A stretch of DNA of 64,000 bases from Phocoena phocoena (GCF_963924675.1 NC_089220.1:53144639-53208638); one strand, 5' to 3'; positions 34,784 to 47,830 are shown, numbered from the stretch's first letter. Translations and numbers: made by a program. Notes: a model not told the origin generated them from the sequence alone.

Positions 34784-37700
34784 TATATTTGTGTTAGCAT
34801 ATGGTATTTGTTTTTCTCTTTCTTACTTCACTCTGAATGACAGTCTCTAGGTCCATCCACCTCACTACAAATAACTCAGTTTCATTCCTTTTTATGGCTG
34901 AGTAATATTCCATTGTATATATGTGCCACATCTTCTTTATCCATTCATCTGTTGATGGACACTTAGGATGCTTCCACAACCTAGCTAGTGTAACTAGAGC
35001 TGCAATGAACATTGTGGTACATGACTCTTCTTGAATTACAGTTTTCTCTGGGTATATGCCCAGTAGTGGGATTGCTGGGTTGTATGGTAGTTCTATTTTT
35101 AGTTTTTTAAGGAACCTCCATACTGTTCTCCACAGTGGCTCAATCAATTTACATTCCCACCAACAGTGCAAGAGGGTTCCCTTTCCTCCACACCCTCTCT
35201 AGCATTTATTGTTTGTAGATTTTTTGATGATGGCCATTCTAACTGGTGTGAGATGATACCTCATTGTAGTTTTGATTTGCATTTCTCTAATGATTAATGA
35301 TGTTGAGCATTCTTTCATGTGTGTGTTGGCAATCTGTATATCTTCTTTGGAGAAATGTCTCTTTAGCTCTTCTGCCCATTTTTGGACTGGGTTGTTTTTT
35401 TTTTTTTTTGATATTGAGCTGCATGAGCTGCTAGTAACTTTTGGAGATTAATCCTTTCTCAGTTGCTTCATTTGCAAATATTTTGTCCCACTCTGAGGGT
35501 TGTGTTTTTGTCTTGTATATGGTTTCCGTTGCTGTGCAAAAGTTTTTAATTAGGTCCTATTTGTTTTATTTCCATTTCTTTACGAGGTGGGTCAAAAAGG
35601 ATCTTGCTGTGATTTATGTCATAGAGTGTTCTGCCTATGTTTTCCTCTAAGAATTTGATGGTGTCTGGCCTTACATTTAGGTCTTTAATCCATTTTGACC
35701 TTATTTCTTTGTATGGTGTTAGGGAATGTTCTAATTTCATTCTCTTACATGTACCTCTCCAGTTTTCCTAGCACCACTTATTGAAGAGGCTGTCTTTTCT
35801 CCATTGTATATTCTTACCTCCTTTATCAAAGAGAAGGTGACCATATGTGCATGGGTTTATCTCTGGGCTTTCTATCCTGTTCTGTTGATCTCTATTACTG
35901 TTTCTGTGCCAGTACCATACTGTCTTGATTACTGTAGCTTTGTAGTATAGTCTGAATTCAGGGAGCCTGATTCCTCCAGCTCCATTTCTCATTCTCAAGA
36001 TTGCTTTGGCTATTCAGGGTCTTTTGTGTTTCCATACAAATGGTGAAATTTTTTGTTCTAGCTCTGTGAAAAACGCCAGTGGTAGTTTGATAGGGATTGC
36101 ATTGAATCTGTAGATTGCTTTGGATAGTAGAGTCATTTTCACAATGTTGATTCTTCCAATCCAAGAACATGGTATATCTCTCCATCTATTTGAATCATCT
36201 TTAATTTCTTTCATCAGTGTCTTATAATTTTCTGCATACAGGTCTTTTGTCTCCTTAGGTAGGTTTTTTCCTAGATATTTTATTCTTTTTGTTGCAGTGG
36301 TAAATGGGAGTGTTTTCTTAATCTCACTTACAGATTTTTCATCATTAGTGAATAGGAATGAAAGAGATTTCTGTGCATTAGTTTTGTAACCTACTACTTT
36401 ACCAAATTCACTGATTAGCTCTAGTAGTTTTCTGGTAGCATCTTTAGGATTCTCTGTGTATAGTATCATGTCATCTGCAAAGAGTGACAATTTTACTTCT
36501 TCTTTTCTGATTTGTATTCCTTTTATTTCTTTTTCTTCTCTGATTGATGTGGCTAAAACTTCCAAAACTATGTTGAATAATAGTGGTGAGAGTGGACGAC
36601 CTTGTCTTGTTCCTGATCTTAGAGGAAATGCTTTCAGTTTTTCACCACTGAGAATGATGTTGGCTGTGAGTTTGTTGTATATGGTCTTTATTAGGTTGAA
36701 GTAAATTCCTTCTATGCCTACTTTCTGGAGGGTTTTTATCATAAATCGGTGTTGAATTTTGTCGAAAGCTTTCTCTGCATCTATTGAGATGATCATATAG
36801 TGTTTCTCCTTCAATTTGTTACTGTGGTGTATCATGTTGATTGACTTGTGTATATTGAAGAATCCTTGCATTCCTGGGATAAACCCCACTTGATCATGGT
36901 GTATGATCATTTTAATGTGCTGTTGGATTCTGTTGCTAGTATTTTGTTGAGGATTTTTGCATCTATGTTCATCAGTGATATTGGCCTGTAGTTTACTTTC
37001 TTTGTGACATCCTTGTCTGGTTTTGGTATCAAGGTGATGGTGGCCTCGTAGAATGAATTTGGGAGTGTTCCTCACTCTGCTATGTTTTGGAAAGTTTGAG
37101 AAGGAAAGGTGTTAGCTCTTCTCTAAATGTTTGATAGAATTTGCCTGTGAAGCCATCTAGTCCTGGGCTTTTGTTTGTTGGAAGATTTTTAATCACAGAT
37201 TCAATTTCAGTGCTTGTGATTGGTCTGTTCATATTTTCTGTTTCTTCCTGGTTCAGTCTTGGAAGGTTGTGCATTTCTAAGAATTTGTCCATTTCTTCCA
37301 GGTTGTCCATTTTATTGGAAAAGAGTTGCTTGTAGTAATCTCTCATGATCCTTTGTATTTCTGCAGTGTCAGTTGTTACTTCTCCTTTTTCATTTCTGAT
37401 TGTATTGATTTGGGGCTTCTCTCTTTTTATTCTTGGTAAGTCTGGCTAATGGTTTATCAATTTTTCTTCTCAAAGAACTGGCTTTTAGTTTTATTGATCT
37501 TTGCTATCATTTCCTTCATTTCTTTTTCATTTATTTCTGATCTGATCTTTATGATTTCTTTCCTTCCACTAAATTTGAGGTTTTTTGTTCTTCTTTCTCT
37601 AATTGCTTTAGGTATAAGGTTAGGTTGTTTATTTGAGATGTTTCTTTTTTCTTAAGGTAGGATTGTATTGCTATAAACTTCCCTCTTAGAACTGCTTGTG

Positions 37701-38567
37701 CTGCATCCCATAGGTTTTGGGTTGTCATGCTTTCACTGTAATTTTTTCTAGGTATTTTTTGATTTCCTCTTTTATTTCTTTGGTGCTCTCTTGGTTATAG
37801 CGTAGCATGTTGTTTAGCCTCCATGTGTTTGTATTTCTTACAGATTATTTCCTGTAATTGATATCCAGTCTCATAGCGTTGTGGTCAAAAGATACTTGAT
37901 ACAATTTCAATTTTCTTAAATTTACCAAGGCTTGATTTGTGACCCAAGATATGATCTATCCTGGAGAATGTTCCTTAAGCACTTGAGAAGAATGTGTATT
38001 CTGTTGCTTTTGAATGGAATGTCCTATAAATATCAATTAAGTCCATCTTGTTTAATGTTTAAATGTTTAAAGCTTGTGTTTCCTTATTTATTTTCATTTT
38101 GGATGATCTATCCATTGATGAAAGTAGGGTGTTTAAGTCCCCTACTATGAATGTGTTACTGTCGATTTCCCCTTTTATGGCTGTTAGTATTTGCCTTATG
38201 TATTGAGGTTCTCTTATATTGGGTGCATAAATATTTAGAATTGTTATATCTTGTTCTTGGATTGATCCCTTGATCATTATATAGTGTCCTTCTTTGTCTC
38301 TTGTAATAGTCTTTTTTTAAAGTCTATTTTGTCTGATATGAGAATTGCTACTCCAGCTTTCTTTTGATTTCCATTTGCATGGAATATCTTTTTCCATCCC
38401 CTCGCTTTCAGTCTGTATGTGTCCCTACGTCTGAAGTGGGTCTCTTGTAGACAGCATATATACGGGTCTTGTTTTTGTATCTATTCAGCCAGTCTATGTC
38501 TTTTGGTTGGAGCATTTAATCCATTTACATTTAAGGTAATTATCGATATGTATATTCCTATTTCCAT
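34784..38567 (-). pseudogene. L1 ORF2, broken
   Basis: The start ATG is at 38567-38565, but the frame shifts soon after. Endonuclease pieces include GDLN in place of the usual GDFN at about 38140. Near 37875 two bases are missing next to the catalytic histidine codon, shifting the frame while leaving the His codon. The polymerase is largely open at 37075-36014 with SIDAEKAFD and FADD; at 36990-36988 this copy keeps the Tyr codon (TAC) that is a stop in the 27.3- and 58.4-kb copies. The tail is split (35998-35768, 35740-35546, 35171-34794). Inactive. Confidence 0.93.
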
Positions 38568-38625
38568 TTTCTTAATTGTTTTGGGTTTATTATTGTAGGT
38601 CTTTTCCTTCTCTTGTGTTTCCTGC

Positions 38626-39513
38626 CTAGAGAAGTTCCTTTAGCATTTGTTGTAAAGCTGGTTTGGTGGTGCTGAATTCTCTTAGCTTTTGCTTGTCTGT
38701 AAAGTTCTTAATTTCTCTGTCAAATCTGAATGAGATCCTTGCTGGGTAGAGTAATCTTGGTGGTAGGTTTTTCTCCTTCATCACTTTAAATATGTGCTGC
38801 CACTCCCTTCTGGCTTTCAGAGTTTCTGCTGAAAGATCAGCTGGTAACCTTATGTGGATTCCCTTATGTGTTGTTTTTCCCTTACTGCTTTTAATATGTT
38901 TTCTTTGTATTTAATTTTTGATAGCTTAATATGTGTCATGGCGTGTTTCTCCTTGGATTTATCCTGTATGGGACTCTGTGCTTCCTGGACCTGATTAACT
39001 ATTTCCTTCCTCACATTAGGGTAGTTTTCAACTATAATCTCTTCAAATATTTTCTCAGTCCCTTTCTTTTTCTCTTCTTTTTTTGGGACCCCTATAGTTC
39101 GAATGTTGGTGCATTTAATGTTGTCCCAGAGGTCTCTGAGACTGTCCTCAATTCTTTTCATTGTTTTTTCTGTATTCTGCTCTGCAGTAGTTATTTCCAC
39201 TATTTTATTTTTCTGGACACTTATCCGTTCTTCTGCCTCAGTTATTCTGCTATTGATCCTTTCTAGAGAATTTTAAATTTCATTTATTGTGTTGTTCATC
39301 ACTGTTTGTTTGCTCTTTAGTTCTTCTAGGTCCTTGTTAAACGTTTAAACGTTTCTTGTATTTTCTCCATTCTATTTCCAAGATTTTGAGTCATCTTTAC
39401 AATCATCATTCTGATTTCTTTTTAAGGGAGACTGCCTATTTCCTCTTCATTTGTTAGGCTTGTGGGTTTTTGCCTTGCTCCTTCATCTGCTGTGTGTTTC
39501 TCTGTCTTCTAAT
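38626..39513 (-). pseudogene. L1 ORF1 with lost start codon
   Basis: The ORF1 start position (39513-39511) reads ATT on the minus strand where the sister copies have ATG. The middle is open only at 39200-38850, with the RRM segment (NIRTIGVPKK). The expected TAG lies at 38628-38626. Several shifts; inactive. Confidence 0.88.
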
Positions 39514-40657
39514 TTTTCTTAACTTACTCTGTTTGGGGTGTCCTCTTCGCAGGCTGCAGGTTATTTTTTCCTGTTTCGCAGGTTCCCATTGTTTTTGGTG
39601 TCTGTCCCCAGTGGCTAAAGTTGGTTCAGTGGGTTGTGTAGGCTTCCTGCTGGAGGGGACTAGTGCCTGTCTTCTGGTGGATGAGGCTGGATGTTATCTT
39701 TCTGTTGGGCAGGTCCACGTCTGGTGTTGTGTTTTGGGGTGTCTGTGGGCTTATTATTTTAGGCAGCCTCTGTGGTAATGTATGGGTTTGTGTTCCTGTC
39801 TTGCTAGTTTTTTGGCATACGGTGTCCAGCACTGTAGCTTGCTGATCGTTGAGTGGAACTGGGTCTTGGCATTGAGATGGAGATCTCTGGGAGATTTTCA
39901 CCGTTTGATATTATGTGGAGCTGGGAGGTCTCTTGTGTACCAGTGTCCTGAACTTGGCTCTCCCACCTCAGTGGCACAGCCCTGATGCCTGGTTGGAGCA
40001 CCAAGAGCCTGTCCTCTACACAGCTCTGAATAAAAGGGAGAAAAAATAGAAAGAAGATGAAATAAAATAAAGTTATTAAAAATATATTATGAAAAAAAGT
40101 CTTTTAATTAAAAAAAAGGACAGAAAGAACCCTAGGACAAATGGTAAAAGCAGAGCTATAGAGACAAAATCACACACAGAAGCATACACATACACACTCA
40201 CAAAAAGAGAAAAAGCAAAAAAAAAAAAAAATATATATATATCGTTGCTCTCAAAGTCCACCTCCTCAATTTGGGTTGATTCATTGTCTATTCAGGTATT
40301 CCACAGATGTTGGGTACATCACGTTGATTGTGGAGATTTAATCTGCTGCTCCTATGGCTGCTGGGAGAAATTTCCCTGTCTCTTCTTTGTTCGCTAAGCT
40401 CCGGGGGTTCAGCTTTGGATTTGGACCCACCTCTGCATGTAGGTCACCTGAGGGTGTCTGTTCGTTGCTCAGACAGGACGGGGTTAAAGGAGCAGCTGAT
40501 TCGGGGGCTCTGGCTCACTCAGGCGGGGGGGAGGGGGAGGGGGTTACGGATGAGGGGCGAACCTGTGGCTGCAAAGGTCGACGTGATGTTGCACCAGCCT
40601 GAGGCGCGCCGTGTGTTCTGCCGGGGAAGTTGTCCCTGGGTCATGGGACCCTGGCAG
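39514..40657 (-). promoter_or_regulatory. truncated L1 5' UTR
   Basis: Retains the CpG-rich part at about 40330-40650 but lacks the first approximately 330 bp that normally hold the transcription start. An A15 run followed by (AT)n lies near 40217-40242. Promoter function is doubtful. Confidence 0.6.
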
Positions 40658-40674
40658 TACAAGTTTTAGTATTT

Positions 40675-41519
40675 AAAAAAAATATTGTTATTAAATCTTT
40701 GTATCATTATCATCTAGACTAAAATTGTTCAATTTTATGGTCATAACAGAAGGTTGAAATAATTTTCCTTTATAGATAGTTGGGAGTAAGGAGAAAGGAA
40801 AAATCTGAAATATATGTTGGGATCAATTAGGAGAGAAAGAAGTTAAAACATCCTATGGACACAGAAAACTATTAGGTTTCTCAAACCATGTCTCTTGAGA
40901 GCAAATCTTGTGGTATATAGAATTTTAGACGTAGCCTGTAACAAATTCATAAATGGTTTCCATGGCACAACCCAAATCCCACCCAAAACTCCATACACTT
41001 GGAATTGAGCAACAGATCTCATGAGACTTCACAGTCATTTACAAAGTACTCTGAAGTGTGCCTTTATGCTGGTTTTCTCAATTAATTACAGCAAGTATCA
41101 CCATGGACAGATTGCAGCAGTTAATTGAATTTGACAGGTTAACTTGAGAGCCTTATTCACTGAATGCACTGGGGAATTGGGGTGAGCCAAAGGGCTGGCC
41201 AAGGCAGAAAACAGAAGATGCTAGTGGAAAAAAATAATAGTGGAGTCAGCACTAAGTAGATTAGAAATATTTATCCCCAAATAAGAGAATGACCAGAGAA
41301 TACATCAGTGAGATGTAATTTCATTTTTCTTAAAATTCTTAGGCTGTCCAATTTGCTTCTATTTTGCAGATTTCTGTACTGAGATTGTATAATTTTGGAG
41401 ACTGGCAAATTACTTTAATAGCAGCAGAAAATTAAAATATACTGCTATTTCATGCTTCCAGTCAGCCACATCCAAAGGCAATATAAGCACAACTTTCAGT
41501 TCAAATTTGATCTCATTTT
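40675..41519. other. intergenic stretch, no gene recognised
   Basis: Unique AT-rich DNA. No repeat family or exon recognised. Confidence 0.5.
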
Positions 41520-41930
41520 TCTTCTCCCCACTTTAAAATTATCATCTCCTGTTTTCCTGGTGTTTGTCAAAACATTAACATCAGAACAATCAATCTAATT
41601 TGAAACATCATCTTTGACTTATTTTACTTTTAGAAGTCTTTCCTTGCTATCTTTCAGTATTTCCCATTCCTTCTGTTGTTCAAATATCTCTGAAATCCCT
41701 TTTCTAATCTTAATTCTATTTCTCTAGTTCAGAATCTCATTATACCATTTTATATAATAACAATTTTTTTAAAAACCTTGTGTCTAATATCCTTGCCTTC
41801 ATTTTCTGGTCTGCTCTGTGCTCCTGCCCTTGTGTCCATCTTCTGCACAGTCTCAATGTGAGTCTTTTTCTAAATTACAGCTCTGATTATGTTATTTCCC
41901 TCTCTAGTGAGACTGTTATATTAAATTTAA
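41520..41930 (+). repeat. L2 LINE fragment
   Basis: Decayed L2: 'aacatcatctttgacttatt' at the left and 'cttctgcacagtctcaatgt' with 'aaattacagctctgattatg' at the right keep the order of the L2 3' region. No open frame. Confidence 0.6.
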
Positions 41931-41954
41931 TTGATTAGTCTGGAATACTAAATA

Positions 41955-42925
41955 GGCACATGTGGCTGTCCAGTTTTCCTAACACCATTTATTGAAGAAA
42001 CTGTCCTTTCTCCATTGTATATTCTTGACCCTACTCTCATAAATTAATTGATTGTATCTATGTGGTTTTATTTCTGTGCTCTCTGTTCTGTTCCATTGGT
42101 CTATGTTTCTGTTTTTCTGCCAGTATCACACTCTTGGATTAGCTTTATAATATAGTTTGAAATCAGGAAGTGTGATGCCTCCAGCTTTGCTTTTCAAGAC
42201 TTTTGGCTTAAAAAGACAACCTATGGAATAAGAGAAAATATATGCAAATCATATATCTGGGAAGGGGTTAATATCCAAAATATATAAAGAACTCATAAAA
42301 GTCAAAAGCAGAAAAACAAATTTTAAAATGGGCAGAGAATTTGAATAGACATTTTTCCAAAGAAGACATATAAATGGCAAATAGGTACATGAAAAGATGC
42401 TCAGTATCACTGATTGTCAGAGAAATGCAAATCAAAACCACAATGAGGGGCTTCCCTGGTGGCGCAGTGGTTGAGAGTCCACCTGCCGATGCAGGGGACA
42501 CGGGTTTGTGCCCCGGTTCGGGAAGATCCCACATGCCGCGGAGCGGCTGGGCCCATGAGTGTCCGGAGCCTGTGCTCCGCAATGGGAGAGGCCACAACAG
42601 TGAGAGGCCTGCATACCGCAAAAAAAAAGAAAAGAAAAAACCCACAATGAGATATTACTTCACACTTGTTAGAATGGCCAGACACAAGTAATAGATATAT
42701 TATGAATTCATTTATATGAAGATCAAGGACAGGGAAAACTAATATGTTGAGCTAGAAATCAAAATAGTGGTCTTTGGAAAGGGGACATGAGAATTTTCTG
42801 CCATCAGGGAAATTTTTTATACCTTGATTGTGTTCGTGTTTATTTAAATATGTGCATTTATTAAAACTCAATATTTTGTGCATATCTCTATGTAAATTTT
42901 ACCTCAATTGTTGAAAAAGGTTAAA
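41955..42925 (+). mobile_element. old L1M with inverted 5' part, split by a SINE
   Basis: 41955-42207 is L1 ORF2 in minus orientation ('gtccagttttcctaacacca' to 'cctccagctttgcttttcaa'). At 42208 the orientation flips to plus ('aaaaagacaacctatggaat') and continues to an L1M 3' end at about 42920 ('attttacctcaattgttgaa'). The inverted piece lies 5' of the forward piece in ORF2, the arrangement made by twin priming. A SINE occupies 42448-42641. Confidence 0.75.
42448..42641 (+). repeat. CHR-family SINE with about 20-bp internal deletion
   Basis: Plus-strand copy. Between 'gggcccatgag' and 'tgtccggagcc' it lacks the 'ccatggccgctgagcctgcg' part of sister copies. The TSD ccacaatgag is at 42438-42447 and 42642-42651. 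Confidence 0.93.
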
Positions 42926-42959
42926 CTCTTAAAACTCTGATACTAAAAAGAAATAGTAT

Positions 42960-43600
42960 AAATTGCACTAAGCCTAGGAAATTACTCACTTTTTTTGTAC
43001 TAAAGGAAATTCAAGTGAAAACCAAAGAAATATGTCATTTTTATCTACTGAATAAAAAATGTAAAATAGTAATACTATATACTTAGGAAGATATCATATT
43101 CTTTTAGTGGGACATTAAATTGACATACTCTTTCTAAAAAATACCTTTCTGATTCAGTAATTCAACTTAAAAAACTTATTTAGGCAAATGTTCATATATA
43201 TCCATTGTGGCATTTTTTTATAACAATAAATTGTAGACAACTGAAATTTCTCAAAATAAAATAATTTTATTGGTTAAATAAATGAGTGGTAAACCATTTG
43301 GAAAAAGTCATTAAAACAGGGTTTTAAAAAATTAAATTTTAATGTTATGAGAAAATTCTAATACAATATAAAAAGAAAAAAGTTTAGAGATCAAAAATAC
43401 ATTCAGTATGATTATAATTTACAAAAAATTACACATTTAGATATTAAAAGCAACTGGAGCAAAACATTCAGTTTTTCTTGGGTGATAGAATTATAGTGGA
43501 TTTTATATAATTTTCATATTCTCTGTATTTTCTGATTTCTTAGATAAACATTATTTTTCTAAATGCTTAAATTTATAAACTATTTTAGAGCTGTACATTT
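42960..43600 (+). mobile_element. old L1M/HAL1 3' end
   Basis: Reads as a decayed L1M 3' region: 'acaataaattgtagacaact', 'taaataaatgagtggtaaac', 'tgggtgatagaattatagtg' and 'ctgtattttctgatttctta'. No frame survives. Confidence 0.55.
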
Positions 43601-43903
43601 CAAAAACACTTTAGTTTACTATTACTGAGATTATCTTTGGAATAAACATAGTTTAGAAATTTGTCACTGACCATTTTCCAGACAACCTGCTGTGAAAATA
43701 CATTGCATTAGTGGTTCTTGGGAGTTAAAATATATATATAGACCTCATCCCAAAGTTTTATAGAAAGTAAAGTGGCTAAATTATAAAGAATCAAAAGACA
43801 AATGCCTATGTCGGTATATAAAGTAATAAGCATTCAGTGGAAGATTCTCCTAAGATTTACTTGTAATTTAAATTTCTCTAATATTAAATTAACCTCCTCT
43901 TTT

Positions 43904-44544
43904 TAAAATCTTTATTTTTTAAAATTGAAGTATAGTTGATTTACAATGTTAATTTCTGCTGTACAGCAAACTGATTTAGTTATACAAATACTTTCTTTTT
44001 TATAAAATTTTTCACTATGGTTTGTCTCAGGATATTGAATATAATTTCCTGTTCTATATAGTAGGACTTTGTTGTTTATCCATTCTATATGTAATAGTTT
44101 GCACCTGCTAACCCCAAACTCCCAATCTATCCCTCCTCCACCCTCCCTCCCCCTTGGCAACCACAAGTCTGTTCTCTAGGTCCTTGAGTCAGTTTCTGTA
44201 TTGTAGATAGGTTCATTTGTGTTATATTTTAGATTCCACATATAAGTGATATAATATGGTATTTTTCTTTCTCTTTCTAACTTACTTCATTTAGTATGAT
44301 AATCTCTAGTTCCATTCATCCTGATGCAAATGGCATTATTTCATTCTTTTTTATGGCTGAGTAGTATTCCATCGTGTATATGTACCACATCTTTTCTATT
44401 CTTTCATCTGTCAATGGACATTTAGGTTGTTTCCATGTCTTGGCTACTGTGAATAGTACTGCTATGAACACAGAAGTGTGTGTATCTTTTTGGATTATAG
44501 TTTTGTCTGGATATATGCCCAGGAGTGGGATTGCTGGATCATAT
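43904..44544 (-). mobile_element. LINE-1 3' fragment, 5'-truncated
   Basis: 641-bp minus-strand L1 with a perfect 16-bp TSD, attaacctcctctttt, at 43888-43903 and 44545-44560. It covers the 3' UTR and the ORF2 tail ('tatggctgagtagtattcca', 'aggagtgggattgctggatc'). The sequence differs from the four young L1s, so it is an older subfamily. Confidence 0.93.
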
Positions 44545-44560
44545 ATTAACCTCCTCTTTT

Positions 44561-45339
44561 CATTTAACTATTCTGTGTAGAGTTCAAGAAAAGGTAATAA
44601 AATATTTTACTTTTCAAATGAAGGTTTTAGAATTGTATCGTTTTCAAGGACAAATGTTTATGAGAAACAACACCCCAATCAGGTTTCAGAATTTTCCTTC
44701 TACTCATTATGTAAAGCACAAACAATATTTGAACTAGAATTGATCTTACCATTTGTGAATCGTTACTTAGCATTTGTACTACCCAAAATGACAGGAATTA
44801 CTTTTTTTTTTGAATCATCAAAAACTTTTTAAAACTTTCTGTACCACAGACAGAATCTATAAAAGTTACTGACTTTCATGAAAATAAAATATTTATACAT
44901 GTTCTATGGAAGGAACTTGGAAAGGCACACATTGCGTATTTGTTAAGAACTATGATTGGAGTGTGTTCTAAATGAGATGACAGTGTAGAAATTGTGTACA
45001 GTATGATTTTGATGGCTTTGTTGCAGAAGTATGCACAGTGATTTCTGATGTTCAACAGAACTATACACATCAAGATAGAACGAGTTTTCAGATGTAAAAC
45101 CTCTGTACTGATTGATTTTTCAAAATATTTCCATGAACAGACATTTTAAGATGTATTTTCAATATGAAAGTATAAGTAAAACAGATGTGGACATGCTAGT
45201 GCTACAGCAACTAATTTAAAAGTGGAAAAGGCAATCAACATTAATTGATTTTATTTAAATTAAATGGAAAAATGTTATGGTTTTTAATGGCAGATTTAGA
45301 TATTAAAATCCTTCTTACTGAAAAATGTCCAATAGAATA
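44561..45339. other. intergenic stretch, no gene recognised
   Basis: AT-rich unique DNA; only short frames. Confidence 0.5.
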
Positions 45340-47830
45340 TATCATTTAAAAATTTAAAAAATACATGACTGAACTAGTAAACAAAGAAATGGACGTCCCC
45401 AAGTCAGAAATGAAAAATGTGTAAGTCTGAGGCTACCATGGAACCTCAGCAGATTTCCAGCACTTCTGTTTTAATAAGCACAGCACAGATGATAAATGCT
45501 AGAAATTGAATGAGGACGGGAGTTTAGACAGAAACACCCACATCACCCACATACAAGCTCTGGTAGGCTCCAAAGTGAAAATTCACATGTTAAACGACAA
45601 ATATTTGAACAAAGCATTCATGAGAATGAAAGTGCTCCAAGTAAAGCAGGATTTTTTTAATTCGGTATTTTCACAACTCAGTGTAGCACAAGTTAAATAA
45701 AACAGAAATGTGATTCGAAATACAATTTACTAAAAACTGACCCCAGTAGAAAGCTTAGAAAGGTAAACTTCCAGAGGAGAAACAGAATAAACAACATCAT
45801 ATACACTCTTCACCAAGCCTAGGTGTTTTCATGACTAAATCTTCAAACACCAATTAGTCCCAATGTCATATAATTTGTTTCAGAACTTAGAAAATGAAGA
45901 AAAACCTCAAATTTATATAACTAAGCACATATAACATTAATACCTACACTTGATGAATATATCAAAAATGAAACAGAAAAATAGAAAGAAAACCACTAGC
46001 CAATCTCACTTAGAAATATCAGTGCAAAAATCCTCAATCAAGTATTAGTACATAGACTGCAGAAGCACACTGAGAAATTCATAGAGCAAGGCCATATGAG
46101 ATTTTACTCTAGGAATGCAATAGTGCAAATGTAATTCAATATTAGGATATCCATAAATATAATTCATCATTTTGATTGATATAAGGAGAAACATACAAAA
46201 TACAACTCTCATTCTTGATTTTTAAAAAACTCTAAAACTGGAATGTATACTTTATATGTGTCTATATAATATTCTGACACAATTAGAGAAGAGATAAAAT
46301 TAGAGATATAGAAATTAGAAAAAAATTAAAACTAATCTACTTCTATAATAATGAATAGTGTACTTGAAAAATATATGATAATTATAAGACTAACTCAAGG
46401 CACAAGCAACACTCCAAAAAAAATTAAAACACTTAACAATAAAATTAGTAAAAATTGTATAAAACATATACAAGGAAAACCTAAAATCCAAGTGATGCAA
46501 AACTAGCCTCAAACAACTGCAAATACATCTTTTGGATAAAATGTGTTGTATTTTGAGTTTAGGAAATAGTCCACAATACCACCCTCACCCAGATATGAAA
46601 TGAAGAGATCAGGATTCCTCAAACCATCCTCACTTCTGACACCAAATGCAAGGTTAGGGGTCCCCAAGACCACCATCTGCTTTGATAATTCACTGGCAGG
46701 ACTCACAGTACCACTGACAGCTGTTATACTGACAGTTATCATTTGTTACAGTGAAAGGACACATATGAAAATCAGCCAAGGGAAGAGATGATGGGGCAGA
46801 CTCCACAAAAATTCCAAATGCAGAGCTTCTAGCTGTCCTCTCCCAGTGAAGTCAGGAACATCAGCTCTTCTGGAAACAATGTGTTACAATAGGCATGCAG
46901 TATTGCCAACCAAAGAAATTCACCTGAGTTTTGGTCTCCATAATGATTTTTGATGCTTGGTTATGTAGAGCTGATTGGCTGTCCACATGGCTGACCTCAA
47001 TCTCTAGCCCCGCCAGAGATTGAGCTAATATCATGTAACCCAAAGCCTCCATCCTAAATCGCATTGTTAGACCATCTAGTGTGGCCAAAAGCCCTCAGCT
47101 AAACAAAGATATTTTTACCAAGTAGGACATTCCAAGAGCTTAGAGAAACTCCTGGGCGCTAAGGGTAAAGGCCAGATCTCTCTTTTGGCAAGGTTGAATT
47201 ATTCAATATGCAAACATAAATGCCAGTTTTCCCTATATTAATTTGTACAATTTGATGTAATCCCAAGAAAAATATCTATTTTTTTGGAATTATAAAATTT
47301 GATCTGAAATTCCAAATTAAAAAACTATAAAAATGTCAAGAAAACCGTGAAAAATAAAAATGAGAACAGATTATCAGAATATCAGGGATTCCTATCAAAT
47401 ATCAAAACATCCTCTATAGTTGCTCTCTCCTATACAATAGCTGTTCAGATATTTATTTACACAATTGGTTAAATTAAAAATAAAAGTACATAAAATAAAA
47501 ATTCAGTTTATCATACTAGCCATATGTTAAGCTGCATATCAATGCAGCTATAGACCACTTCCATTACCTCAGAAAGTTCTGCAGAACAGTGCTGCTCTAG
47601 AGCCTCTGTATTTAAGCAGTATTGCTTCATAAACGGAAGAGTGAAATAGAAAGTCAAGACATAGACTGACCCTAAATTATGGATATTTAATATGTAATAA
47701 AAATGAGATATCAAATCAATGCTATAATAATATTTAATAAATGATATAAAGTAGCTGGATAGCCATTTGAGAAAATATAAAATTGGATGCACACCTCACA
47801 CCATAAATAACCAAATGGATCCATCTATAT
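45340..47830 (+). mobile_element. old L1M ORF2, split by an LTR
   Basis: About 45700-46500 and 47220-47830 translate, with many stops, as consecutive parts of L1 ORF2. Examples are 'aatctcacttagaaatatca' with 'aaaaatcctcaatcaagtat' before the LTR, and 'gatagccatttgagaaaata' with 'ggatgcacacctcacaccat' after it. Limits approximate. Confidence 0.55.
46509..47212. repeat. LTR-type repeat nested in L1M
   Basis: Complex sequence of normal base composition inside an AT-rich L1M. Segments such as 'ctgttatactgacagttatc', 'ctgtcctctcccagtgaagt' and 'ccctcagctaaacaaagata' are those of an ancient mammalian solo LTR, but I cannot name the family. Frames at 46742-46509 and 47088-46861 show no retroviral motif. 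Confidence 0.5.

Larger units (their letters stand above)
34395..40657 (-). mobile_element. LINE-1, long, 5'-truncated within 5' UTR
   Basis: About 6.26 kb. The TSD tacaagttttactattt is at 34378-34394 and 40658-40674 (17 bp, one mismatch). The 5' end stops at 'gaccctggcag', which matches position about 33576 of the neighbouring L1, so about 330 bp of the 5' UTR are missing. Both ORFs are broken. Unlike the neighbour it has no nested SINE and no 280-bp deletion. Confidence 0.95.

Noticed and set aside
27274..40674. Segmental duplication producing the two adjacent L1s
   Set aside because: The TSDs, 5' ends and lesions differ, and the spacer is not duplicated.
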